From contig OX326957.1 of NCBI GenBank assembly GCA_946800325.1, positions 60,843,070 to 60,907,069 of the forward strand: a DNA stretch of 64,000 nt, written 5' to 3'. Below, piece by piece: positions 35,470 to 46,927 of the stretch. The notes beneath the pieces are model-generated. The model saw only the letters and a list, made by a program, of their open reading frames with translations, was not told the DNA's origin and did not search any database. Position 1 is the stretch's first letter; the number at the start of each line of letters is the position of its first letter. Both the position numbers and the translations under genes were made by a program. This DNA is from Luzula sylvatica (taxonomy: Eukaryota; Streptophyta; Magnoliopsida; Poales; Juncaceae).

Positions 35470-36160
35470 TTTCTCAAACTAACCAATCCAATTTAAAATA
35501 ATCCAAAAATAATCAACCAAATAACTTAAATCCAGAAGTAACCAAGTGCGGAGTCCCCCACTCCGTCAAAATAGGAAATGGCGGAGTCCACCACTCCGCC
35601 AGTATTAACAGGAGTTAATTCAGTAAAAAATTGATTAATCTTTGTGGCAGAGTGGTGGACTCCGCCAAATCACTATGTTTTTTGGCATAGTGATAGACTC
35701 CGCCAAGTTCAATTAATCCTTTTTTTTGCATTCACATTAGTAATTCGTTGGATAAAATTAAAATTTATAAAATCATAAACTAAAACAAAAAAAAACACTA
35801 AAAATTAGAAAGCATAACTAGAAAACGCAAATATAAATAATAAAGAACATAACATAAGAACACAACATAACAAAGACTCATTAAATATATTACTCATTAT
35901 TCGAATAATGAAAAAATTCTGTTATTACTTGGTCGTGCATGTCCACATGTTTTTCGACCCATCTCCCCAAATTTTTCATGTTGTATATCCATATGTGAAC
36001 GGTGGTTTGAGGATCATCCATTCTTGAACCATCGTCAGGATTCGTATGCTATCGTCAACGGTGGTGGCTTCTTTTTTTGGAATGTATGTTCCTTACGTCT
36101 TTTCCTTATGTTCCACGCTATAGCCTTCTATCGAAATTTTGATGTATTGTACTAGTTATA
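35470..36160. mobile_element. Decayed Mutator-like end with GGCGGAGTCC stem-loops
   Basis: The left end TTTCTCAAACTAACCAATCC resembles the terminus of element A. It is followed by stem-loops GGCGGAGTCCACCACTCCGCC (positions 35581-35601, a 21-base near-palindrome seen here in two parts, GGCGGAGTCC and ACTCCGCC) and variants to 35710. The opposite end is missing. At 35893-36030 the minus strand has a short coding-looking tail (MDDPQTTVHIWIYNMKNLG) ending in a stop; I cannot assign it. Confidence 0.45.
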
Positions 36161-36339
36161 CCAAAATATATACTAAAAATGTAAACACTACGTCAACTTT
36201 TTTTATTAACTATACTTGCGATAAATTACCAAATCAACTCTCTTAATGTATATCATTTACAAAATTAGAAGTGGTCAGTTTACTCTTATATCTTAAAGCA
36301 TTATGGTTATTGATCATGACCGAGATAACATGATATATT

Positions 36340-38120
36340 ATAATTATAAGTTATATATAAAGTTGGATAAATTCAAGCTTCCACATGAGGCCACGCCATC
36401 AGGGACCTTTTTGTGAAAAGAAATATTTTCTTTTACATTTTGGTCATTTTTTATTTATATTTTGGTCCTTTTTAAAAAAATTTTATATTTTGGTCCTTTT
36501 TTATTCACATTTTGGTCCTTTTTAATTTACAATTTGGTCCTTCAAGTTTAAAGAATTACATTAGCGTCCAGGGCCTCTTTGTAAAAAAATATTAATTTAT
36601 ATTTTGGTCCTTTCTTAATTACATTTTGATCCTTTTTAGTTGAAAAAACTATATTTTGGTCTTTTTTTTTTACATTTTGGCCCTTTTAAGTTTAAAAACT
36701 TACATTTTGGTCCTTCATATTTACATCTTGATCCTATTTTATTTACATGTCGGTCCTTTTTCACATTTCCGAATTTATATTTTGGTCCTTTTTTGTTTTA
36801 GTTTACACTTTGGCCTTTTTTTTTTTAACATTTAGGTCATTTTTAATTTAAATTTCGGTCCTTTTAAACATTTGAATTTATATTTTTGTCCTTTTTATTT
36901 ATATGTTGGTCCTTTTTAGTTCTAATTTACATTTTTTATATTTATAAAGTTAAGAAAATTGCTCTTCTATGTTTGCTCCACGTCATCATTTACCTTTTCA
37001 CTTTTTTATATTTAAATTTCTCACTTTAATTATGATTGATTTCTTATCATTATCATAGATATCAACTATATACAATTAATATTATTAGTAATTATTGATA
37101 TCATTAATTATTTATTTTTAGCCTTTTGGTCTTCTTACCGGTTTCAGTTAATGTGATATTTACCTTTTTTTTTTTTTTTTTTTTTTAGAGAAATTAAAGT
37201 CCTCACAAAAGGTCACATCATCCTTTTAATGTGGACCACTTGATCTTGATCAAAAAGATCTATAATATATGATTTTTTATTTTAACATGATCTATATAAA
37301 CCCACTAATTAAAAAATTACATGAATTTTGGTCCATCGTTGATCAAGTTCATTCATATTTTTTTGTAAAAATTATATACGGAAAAATTTCAAAAAACTCC
37401 TTAAATTATTGGATATTATAAAAACTCCTAAATTTATATATGTAGTAATTAAAAAAAATTATTTTCTATTAATTTAAAAAAATCTTCATATTTTTGGAGC
37501 ATATAATAATTAAAAAAATTATTATATATTATATTTATACAATTTTAATATTTCATACATTATATATATTTGACTTTTATATTTTTTCCTTGAAAAACTA
37601 ACACAAAATAATGATAAAAAGAACACAACATAGATATTCTTTTACAATATATTATTTTACAATAGATAAAAATATAAAATCATGAAATTATTACTAAAAT
37701 AAACGGACAACGAAAAAAAAAAATTGATGTTTAAATAGATATTCTTTTACGATATGTTTTCAATGTGTTTATTTATTATTGCATATTTTATTATTATTGC
37801 TTACGAATTTGGTTAAAATTAATAATAATAAAAAATAATCATTACGTATGAAGATTAAAGAGTATTTGGCAAAAGGAGAAGTGAATATCATCCATAAGAG
37901 AAACAAAAGTTTGGTAGAGGTTTTTTTTTTTTTTTTTGAAATATACAAAAACATAGAATTTTTTTACAATATCTAAAAAAGATAGGGAGTTAAAAATACA
38001 CCAAAATACAGATGTGTGAACAATCAGGCAATAAAACGTAGAATACAATAACATATTAGGAAAAATTACATCATAACAAACTCGAAGACTCCCGCGCAAT
38101 CGTGCGGGGGAAAAAGCTAG
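36340..38120 (+). mobile_element. Non-autonomous Helitron 2 (5' end approximate)
   Basis: The 3' end has the hairpin CCCGCGCAATCGTGCGGG (38091-38108) and CTAG at 38117-38120 before T. The stretch 37190-38120 is homologous to the Helitron at 45910-46927. The left part (36380-36960) is an array of ATTTTGGTCCTTTTT phrases shared with Helitron 1. The 5' terminus near 36340 lacks a clean TC start and is placed by similarity only. Confidence 0.68.
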
Positions 38121-38179
38121 TTCTTATTATAGATAGAAGAAAAGGCATTTACAAGAAGTTTTGGATATCAATAAAACTA

Positions 38180-39212
38180 GGGGAATTCTTCAAAAACCCC
38201 CTAACTTTTTTGAAAATTCTGAAAAACCCCCTCTACTTTTAGAAAACCCCCTATCTTTTTTAGATTTTCTCAAAAACCCCCTATATTTTTTGCTTCTTCA
38301 AAAACCCCCTAACTTTTTTAGATTCTCTCAAAAACCCCCTATCTTTTTATTATGTTTTTTAAAAAATAACCATTATACCCTTTAGTTTTATTTTTTGAAT
38401 TTCTATAATTTAATAAATAATGAATATATATTAAATTATTATAAAAAAAATAAAAATAAATAATACATGATATTATAATATTATAATAAATAATATATAG
38501 TATTAAAATATTATAACAAATAATATATTGATATTAAAATATCATTTTCAACAATTATTATAATATATATGTATTATTTATTATTATATTTTAATATCAT
38601 GCATTATTTATTTTTTATAATTTTATTGATATTAAAATATCAATAAAAATGTTATAATAATATAATATCATGCATTATTTATTTTTTATAATTGTATTGA
38701 TGTTAAAATATCAATAAAAATGTTATAATAATTTAATATCATATATTATTTATTGATATTAAAATATTATAATAAATAATACATAGATATTAAATTATTA
38801 TAATAAATAATATATCGATATTAAAATATTATAATAATTGTTGAAAATGATATTTTAATATCAATATATTATTTATTATAATATTTTAATACTATATATT
38901 ATTTATTATAATATTATAATATCATGTATTATTTATTTTTAATTTTTTTATAATAGTTTAATAAATATTCATTATTTATTAAATGATAGAAATTCAAAAA
39001 ATAAAACTAAAGGGTATAATGGTTATTTTTTAAAAAACATAATAAAAAGATAGGGGGTTTTTGAGAGAATCTATAAAAGTTAGGGGGTTTTTGAAGAAGC
39101 AAAAAATATAGGGGGTTTTTGAGGGAATCTAAAAAAGATAGGGGTTTTTTTAAAAATACAGGGGGTTTTTCAGAATTTGCAGAAAAGTTGGGGGGTTTTT
39201 GAAGAATTCCCC
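38180..39212. mobile_element. Mutator-type foldback element, 1033 bp
   Basis: Perfect nine-base duplication ATAAAACTA at 38171-38179 and 39213-39221. Both ends are GGGGAATTCTTC followed by about 200 bases of AAAAACCCCCTA phrases in inverted orientation. The AT-rich centre is also largely palindromic. No coding sequence. Confidence 0.9.
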
Positions 39213-39527
39213 ATAAAACTATTAAGCTGTACGAGCACGATTCGTGCTCCAGACTTGACTTCAAAACAAAAACAAAAAGAGTCTTGGATATCACGTCTCA
39301 TCAAAGAATACAATTGCAAGCTATATATATACTCATAATTTTGTGACTTTCATGTTATTTTCATGATTAACTCTCATGCTAAACGTAAGTAGCAATTATT
39401 AGCTTGTATTAGTTGTGAAGATTTCTTTTTCTCAACCTGCCATGTTGTCACACCTATCTTGTGAAATACAGTAATATTTAATTCAGAATATCATACAAGC
39501 ATATTGTAATGCACCACAAAATAAGAA

Positions 39528-39854
39528 GGGGAATTCTTAAAAAAACCCTAACTTTTTTGGAATTCCTCAAAAACCCCCTAACTTTTTGATTATTTGAAAT
39601 ATCCCCTATAAATTGAATTTAATTCTTGAAAAATTCCCCTACAAAGGTTAATTTTAACATTCCATCCAATTTTCATTTTTTTGGACAAAAATATCCTTCT
39701 TGATTTTCTTTTATGAATTCTTTTATTCAATATAAATTAATAAATACATAAATAAATTAAATATTTCATGATAAATATTTCACGTTATTAGAATTAAAAA
39801 TAATTTATGATACTATTTTACAACTCACTATTTTATTTTACTATTTATAATATA

Positions 39855-39934
<80 letters not shown>

Positions 39935-40305
39935 TATTATTATTATTATTATTAAATAAATACTATTTCACATTGTATTTTTTATTTTTACATTAAATAA
40001 TTTTATATAAAACACATATAATTAATTATAGAATAATATAATAAATATCATGATATAATATTATGAAATATTATATTGTAAAATATTATTTATTTATTAG
40101 TTTATAGAATAAATTCAATTATAAAATAAATTGTGAGGGTATTTTGGTCAAAAAAAGAATAATTTGGATGGAAAATGAAAGATAACACTAGTATTGGGGT
40201 TTTCAAGAATTAAACTTAATTTATAGGGGGTTTTTCAAAAAATCTAAAAGTTAGGGGGTTTTTGAGAAATCCCAAAAAAATTAGGGGGTTTTTGAAGAAT
40301 TTCCC
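39528..40305. mobile_element. Second member of the GGGGAATTCTT foldback family, 778 bp
   Basis: Perfect nine-base duplication AAATAAGAA at 39519-39527 and 40306-40314. Ends are GGGGAATTCTT and the inverted GGGAAATTCTTC. The centre contains ATT and TA microsatellites at 39850-39955. Same family as 38180-39212 and the arm at 10345-10482. Confidence 0.9.
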
Positions 40306-40494
40306 AAATAAGAATATATGAACAAGTATTCGAATTTCATAATTTCAAAAAAGTAAAAAAAAATTTGACAAGCGAGCTTTTTCCAAAAAATTTAGTACAA
40401 AATTTTAATTTAACTTAAAATCCGTAAATCAAAATAGCCCACTGCATACATACATACAATATACTTAAAATAAAATATTATTATCACTCCTCAC

Positions 40495-41375
40495 CAATGT
40501 TACAAAAACCGGTCCTTAACGGTATTTAACGGTCCAAAAAAGGTTAACGGCGAGTTAACGTTATATTTTTTGTATAACAGTTTGAAATAACGGTCAACCG
40601 TTATTTGACCGTGTTTGATCATTTTAACGGTCCTTAACAGTCTTTAACGGTGTTATTTTCATCGTTATTTACATGCAATATACTGGACCAAACTTCAACT
40701 GAGGTTTTGAACGAGTTAGAATGAGAATTAACAAATTATTCAAATATCAAATTTGTATATCTTTTCAAATACAACAATTTGGATATCTTGATTGTAATTT
40801 TTTGTTATCATTTGAGCTCTAAAAATCGCCCACAAAAACGATGCTGATTGATTTTTAGGATTTCGGTTACAATATATATGAACACTTTTTTTATCAAGTT
40901 ATCTCTGAAATTTCTACATTAATAATATAATAATAAAATTATATAAAATATATTAATATTATAATATAGTCGTAACAATATGATATAAAATAATAATAAA
41001 AATAATAAAAATAATAATAATAATAATAGTCATATAATTCTATTTATTCTCACTCCTTGAGGGCACAATGGGGCTAAATGCTATACATCGCAAAAATTTG
41101 TTTAGACTTTTGATATATCGTATTTTTTCGGTTTAGACTATGTATGTTACCCTTGTTTACACTTGGAATTTGTAATGTTTGTGTTTATTTTATCTTTAAA
41201 GTTGAATTATAATTACAATAATTTCAAAAATATAATAATATTATATATGATATATAATTACGGATCAGTGTCACCGTTATATTATCGCTATGTCACCGTT
41301 AAATTACCGTTAATCGGCAATTCATTTTAATAGTGCTTAACCGTTTCGTTCCGTTAAACTTTATCTCCAACATTG
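40495..41375. mobile_element. hAT-type non-autonomous element, 881 bp
   Basis: Perfect eight-base duplication CTCCTCAC at 40487-40494 and 41376-41383, the hAT length. The ends are CAATGTTACAAAA and the inverted CAATGTTGGAGAT. Subterminal TTAACGGT and ACGGTCC phrases recur near both ends. No coding sequence. Confidence 0.88.
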
Positions 41376-41383
41376 CTCCTCAC

Positions 41384-41887
41384 ATTAGGCCCGGTCCGCA
41401 CCATCCGTGGCATCAAAAAGTTGAGACTTGAGAGGCAAAGTATAGATTTAGAAAGGATATAACTCATCATGCTGTAATTTCTAATAATAAGTGAATCAAC
41501 AAGATACTCCTATCCTCGATTATGCTATTTTATGGAGAATTGTGGTTTAATTAAGACAAATTATAATTTATTGGGATTAAATTATGTTGAAATAAGGCTC
41601 GACACAGCTGAATTAGGATCAACTATGGCTCGATTATGCTGAACCAATGCTATTTGGTGCTGGATGGACTTCAATTGGCTAAATATGGATCAATTAGGCT
41701 TGATTTGGGAAATGTGAGGTAAATTCAAAACTTAATTTATGTGGTTTTTATAGATATATACAAATATTTGTAACAGAGCCACATTTGATTTGTTGCTTTA
41801 TTTGATATGTATACTTCATGTCCTTTTCTTTGTTGGAAATTTTCTTCATACTATATTCCATACACTTTATATTCTTGTCAAGTTCTC
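41384..41887. other. Spacer between transposons
   Basis: A TGGCTCGATTATGCTGAACC region resembles debris of repeats. No gene seen. Confidence 0.35.
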
Positions 41888-43234
41888 TAGGGGGTGTTTG
41901 GATGCATGGAATTAGGGATGGAATTGAATCTTAAAATTCCAATAATGCAAATTCTTTGTTTGGCACAAAGAATTATGGAAAGAATTAGATGGTGGAGCAT
42001 ATCATAATTCCATTTTTCTTGCAAATTGTAATTCCAATAAAAGTTGGAGTGTCAAAGTGGAGCATCTTCATCTAATTATTAAATTAATTTAATTAATATT
42101 ATGATAATTTTATAAGTATTAATCAATATAACTAATATTATATTATATTAATATATGGATAAATAATTATTTTATCATAATATAATTAATAATTAATAAA
42201 TATAAAAAATATAATAATAAAATAATTATTTTAACTATAATATATATTAATAGATAAAATATAAAATTTTAATAATATAGACGTACATTTAACATTTTTT
42301 AATTATTATTATTATATTATTATTAGGTAATTGCTAATATTATAGTAATTATATTAAAATATTAAAATAATAATTTTAATAATAAGATATATATTAATAG
42401 ATAAAATTTAATATTATAATAATATAAAAGTAAATTTAATATTTTTTTTATTATAATATAATTATTAATATTATAGTAATTATATTAAAATAACATGCTA
42501 ATTATTTTAATTATAATATATATTAATAGATAAAATATAACATTATAATTATATAAAAGTATATTTATTTTATATTTAATATTATTATTATATAATTGCT
42601 AATATTATAATAAATATATTAAAACAATAATATTACTTACATTATATATGATTAGATAAATTATAATATTATAATAATATAGAAGTACATTTAATATTTT
42701 CAAATTATTATTATACAATTTATAATATTATAGAACTTATATTGAAATAATAAAATAATTATTTTAATAATAATATATATTAATAGATATAATATAATAA
42801 TATAAAAGTACAGTTAATATTTTATATTATTTTCTATATAATTCCTAATATTATATTAATTATATTAAAATTATTAACTAAATTCCAGTATTTTCATAAT
42901 AACTTATAAAATATAACAATAGAATATAATTTTATATAATAATATTGTTATAATTTTATATTGAAATAATGTTATATTATAATAATATGTTTTTATCTAA
43001 CTAATATTACTATAATATTATTATTCTTTATCAATTTTAATGAAATATTATTTCTACATTTTTAATAACAAAATTCCAAATTTTTGTGACCAACCAAACA
43101 AAGAATTATATTTTCCAGCATCTTATAATTCGGACATCCAAACAAACTGTGGAATTACTAATTCCAGAATTTTTTACTCCTCCACCTTATAATCCGATTC
43201 CACTCTACTAATTCCACTTGCCAAACGGCCCCTA
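41888..43234. mobile_element. TIR element with TAGGGGGTGTTTGG ends
   Basis: The left end TAGGGGGTGTTTGGATGCATGG (first 20 bases are the diagnostic part) and the inverted right end TAGGGGCCGTTTGGCAAGTG share a GTTTGG terminus and continue as GGAATTAG phrases. The flanks AAGTTCTC and AACTTTTC agree at six of eight bases, a possible hAT duplication. Such ends also occur in PIF/Harbinger MITEs, so the superfamily is open. The inside is over 1 kb of AT-rich repeats without genes. Confidence 0.62.
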
Positions 43235-43291
43235 AACTTTTCTCTTCGAGACGGATTATCCGTTGCTACAATTTACAAGATTTTTTTTCCA

Positions 43292-43533
43292 GAAAAAAAC
43301 CGGGAACTCATTTCCCATTTTTTAAATCAAACCCGGAAATTATTGGGCCACAGAAACTTAGCTTGAATTAATTAGTCCCCTAAGATATTTTCCCATTCCG
43401 TTATTTGGTTTTGAAAAAAACCGGGAACTCATTTCCCATTTTTTAAATCAAACCCGGAAATTATTGGGCCACAGCAACTTAGCTTGAATTAATTAGTCCC
43501 CTAAGATATTTTCCCATTCCCTTATTTGGTTTT
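43292..43533. repeat. 121-base tandem duplication
   Basis: Two adjacent copies (43292-43412 and 43413-43533) start GAAAAAAACCGGGAACTC and differ at only a couple of bases. The second continues into sequence shared with 52420-52530. Confidence 0.92.
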
Positions 43534-45300
43534 GAAAACATTTTCCAATTATTTTTTGCTAATTAGGTAATAGTTTCATGCATAAGAGTTGAATAACATC
43601 TCGAACTATATATTTTCATTTTATAAGGCCTTTTTTTTTTGTCGAAACACCAATTCCTCTCTCTCAATATAACTATTATCAATGAATCAATTTTCTCCCA
43701 TATCTTAGAAGAACATGTTTTTATTCAAGAATTCCACAACCAACATTTTCACATCATAGAGAGGAAAAAAGACTTGAGCCAAAACTCTTGGATATCTTCT
43801 CATCCGAGAATGCTACTGTAAGATATATATATATATTTTTTTTTTTTTACTTCACAACATTTTTGCAACCTTCATGTTACTTCCATGACTAATTCTCATG
43901 CTAAATGCAATTAGTAATTAGTTACGAAGCTCTTTTGTATCCTTTTGCCACACAGGGCCGGACTTGGGATTTGACAGGGTTAGCCCAAGTCACAGGCCTC
44001 CCTTTTCTATGGACCACCATTTTTTCCATTAAACATGCATATATACCACTACTAAACCAATAACCCGTTAAGAAAGATCCAAGATCCATTAAACCGCTAA
44101 CGAATAGCTTACATGCCTCTCCTTTTTCTTGTGTCGATAGGTACTGAGTGAGACTTGAGAGCGACAGCGAGGCGACATAGGAGGTACTGAGCGCGACGGG
44201 AGATGGAAGTCACTTCGCCGACGGGAGTCAGAGAGACGTTGGGCTTGGATCCTCTCGTCTTCTTCACTCTTCACTTCAATTGCGACAGAATAGCTTACAG
44301 GTCTTCTTCACTCTTCACTTCGCCGACTTCGACTTCACTTCAATTGGATCCCCTGCTCAACACGACTTCAATTGGAGACTTCGACTTCGACTTCACTTCG
44401 AAATTGGGGGCAATTTCGACTTCACTTCGACTTGGACTTCAATTGCGACAGATAATTGTGATTTTTTTTCTTTCGAAATTGGGGGCAATTGACTTCAAAT
44501 TCGAAATTGACATCACTTCGAAATTGGGGGCAATTGTATCTCATCTCAGATTCTCTGCAGTTGCGGGATTTTGCTTCGAAATTGGATTGTATCATAGATT
44601 TAAGCTTCGAAATTGGATGTTACTAACAGATTTTGGCTTCGGGGTTTTCTGCAGGTGCGGGATTTTGCTGAATTGAGTGTTCGAAATTGGCTTTCACAGA
44701 TTTTGGCTTCAATTGGAGGTAACAAAATGTTAAATTCTCTGCAGCATTGATTCTCTGCAGCATTGGAACTCAACAGAATGGTAAATTCTTTGCTGAATTT
44801 TCTGCAGGTGCGGGATTCTCCAATTTCATCATTCTCTCCAATTTTATGCAAATTTAATTGATGTATTTGCCTCAAAAAATGCGAGAAGAGCGGTATTTAA
44901 ATGAATATGCTAGTTAAGTGTTTTGTAATATTTTGAACTAACTTTATTAATACTTATTTCGTTTTGCATTAAAGTTTTTTTTTTTTAAGTGATATAATTT
45001 CGTAATTTTAGATTATCGTAACATCATGTCACAGGCCTCCCAATACTCAGGACCGGCCCTGCTGCCACATGTTACATTTGTCTTCTGAATACATCGAGCA
45101 TAAATAAATACTTAATTAAGAATCATAAAACTAAATAACCGATATATATTCAAATCCATAAAACTCTATAAAATAAAGAGCGCTAATAGAATTTCAAATC
45201 CATAAAACTCTATAACCCACCGAATACATACTTGATATTTACAATGTAACTACAAAATAAAGCAGTATTGTTATTATTATTATTATTATTATTTTATTTT
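43413..45300. repeat. Segmental duplication 2, copy a, split by a hAT element
   Basis: 43490-43945 matches 52420-53415 in part and 45070-45300 matches 53420-53590, including TTTCCAATTATTTTTTGCTA and an ATT microsatellite at the far end. The hAT element at 43953-45061 is absent from the other copy. No gene seen in either. Confidence 0.8.
43953..45061. mobile_element. hAT element, 1109 bp, non-autonomous
   Basis: The ends CAGGGCCGGACTTGGGAT and the inverted CAGGGCCGGTCCTGAGTAT are classical plant hAT termini. The flanks TTGCCACA (43945-43952) and CTGCCACA (45062-45069) form an eight-base duplication with one change. Inside is a GC-richer stretch with many CTTCGAAATTGGGGGCAATT and CTTCGACTTCACTTC phrases (44270-44720). 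These frames are repeat-derived, not a transposase. Confidence 0.88.
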
Positions 45301-45909
45301 ATACGTTGATGTGTTGGCAATAAACAATAAATGCATTAAATGTTAAATTGTTTTAAATAATAAATCGTAATTGGGTTTTTATTTAATTTTGTTATTATAT
45401 TTAATTTTACAAATGATACGTCATATTTATTTCAATAATTTTTTTAAGGCAAATTATTTCATTTGTATTTCGCAGATTTTTGAGCAATTTTTGTTTTTGT
45501 TTTCGTTGTTATATTTTTGTTTATTTTTTATGATAGTTTTATTCATGTGTATCCATTTAACACACGTTAAACGATGCATTAATTCAGCCCAATAACTTAT
45601 TTTTCAGATTTATAAATTGAAATTTGATTAATTATGGACGGTGGTAAACAAATTTATTAGAAATATAAAATACGTTAATGATGTGTGAAACGGTAAAAAA
45701 GAATTCCCTCTTATCATATATAGGATGACAAAAATAAAATGTCCATGATTTACCATTAATATTTAATTCGGGTGCCAACACATTAATTTTGCTAGTGGAT
45801 TTTAGGGGGGGGGGGTCTATATCACCACTCTATATTAAATAAGAAATAACTTCTTAATTTATTAAAACACGCATCAAATATTATTGGTAGTTTAAAAATA
45901 TTAATTATA

Positions 45910-46927
45910 TCTTATGTATAATTCTAACAAAATTCTTGCTTCCATAGAATGCCACATCATCAAGTTAATATGGGCCATTAGATCATGATCAAAAGGTCTA
46001 AATTAATTAGTTATTCATTTGAACATGGTTTATATAAACCAACAAAAGTAAAAATTACATGAATTTTGGTCCATTGTGAACCAAATTCATTCATTTTTTT
46101 GTCCCGATTAAATATGAATTTTTTTTAAAAAAAACACTAATTATTTTTAATATTGTAAAATCCCCCCTAAATTTACGTATAGTAATTAAAGTAAATTTTT
46201 ATTTTTTAATTTAAAAAAAATCCTACGTTTTTTGTAGCATTTAATAATTCAAAAATAAACATTATTACAAGTTATATTTATATAATTTTAACATTTCATA
46301 CATTATATTATGACTTTTATATTTTTTTACTCAAAAACTAACATAATTTAATAATAAGATGAAGGACAATATTAAAATAACACCTTGCAAATATTTAAAG
46401 AATAAAATATCTTGAAATTATTAAAAAAAATACATGAATAACTAGATGTTTAAACATATATTTTCTATCAATATATTTTCAAGGTGTTTATTTATTGTTT
46501 TTTATTTTTTATTATTTGATGTTAGTTTTTCCTGAATAACAAATATAATATTAAAATTATATAAACATAACATGTAATTTTTTTTTAAATCACATGTTAG
46601 AAATATTATGAATTTTCTTAAAATTAACAAAATAACAAAAAAAAAATTAATTAATACATATGAAAATAGAAGGGTATTTTGGTAAAAAAAAATAATATCA
46701 TCCATAGGAGGGTATTCGAAAATAAAAGTTTGGTACATGAGGTTTGTTGGAGTTTACAAAAAGATAGTAGTTTTTTTAAAATATCCAAAAAAATTAGGGG
46801 ATTAAAAATATACCAAATACGTAAGTGTGAACAATCAGACAAAAAATGTTGCATCAAATAAATATTAGGAAAATTTAAGACATGACAAACTCTAAGACTC
46901 CGCGCAATTGCGCGGGGAAAAAACTAG
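45910..46927 (+). mobile_element. Non-autonomous Helitron 3, 1018 bp
   Basis: Starts TCTTATGTATAATTC after an A and ends with hairpin CCGCGCAATTGCGCGG (46900-46915) and CTAG before T. The flanking host sequence occurs uninterrupted at 47380-47530, so the insertion point between A and T is supported independently. Confidence 0.85.

Noticed and set aside
36380..36960. CRISPR-like regular repeats (ATTTTGGTCCTTTTT)
   Set aside because: Units are irregular and AT-rich with no constant repeat or unique spacers; they belong to a plant Helitron.
38161..39294. KPPNFF and KPPIFL repeat proteins
   Set aside because: They are readings of the terminal AAAACCCCCT arrays of a Mutator-type foldback.
44203..44676. 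157-residue frame with TSKLGA repeats
   Set aside because: It lies inside a hAT element and reflects the CTTCGAAATTGGGGGCAATT repeats; no transposase motif.
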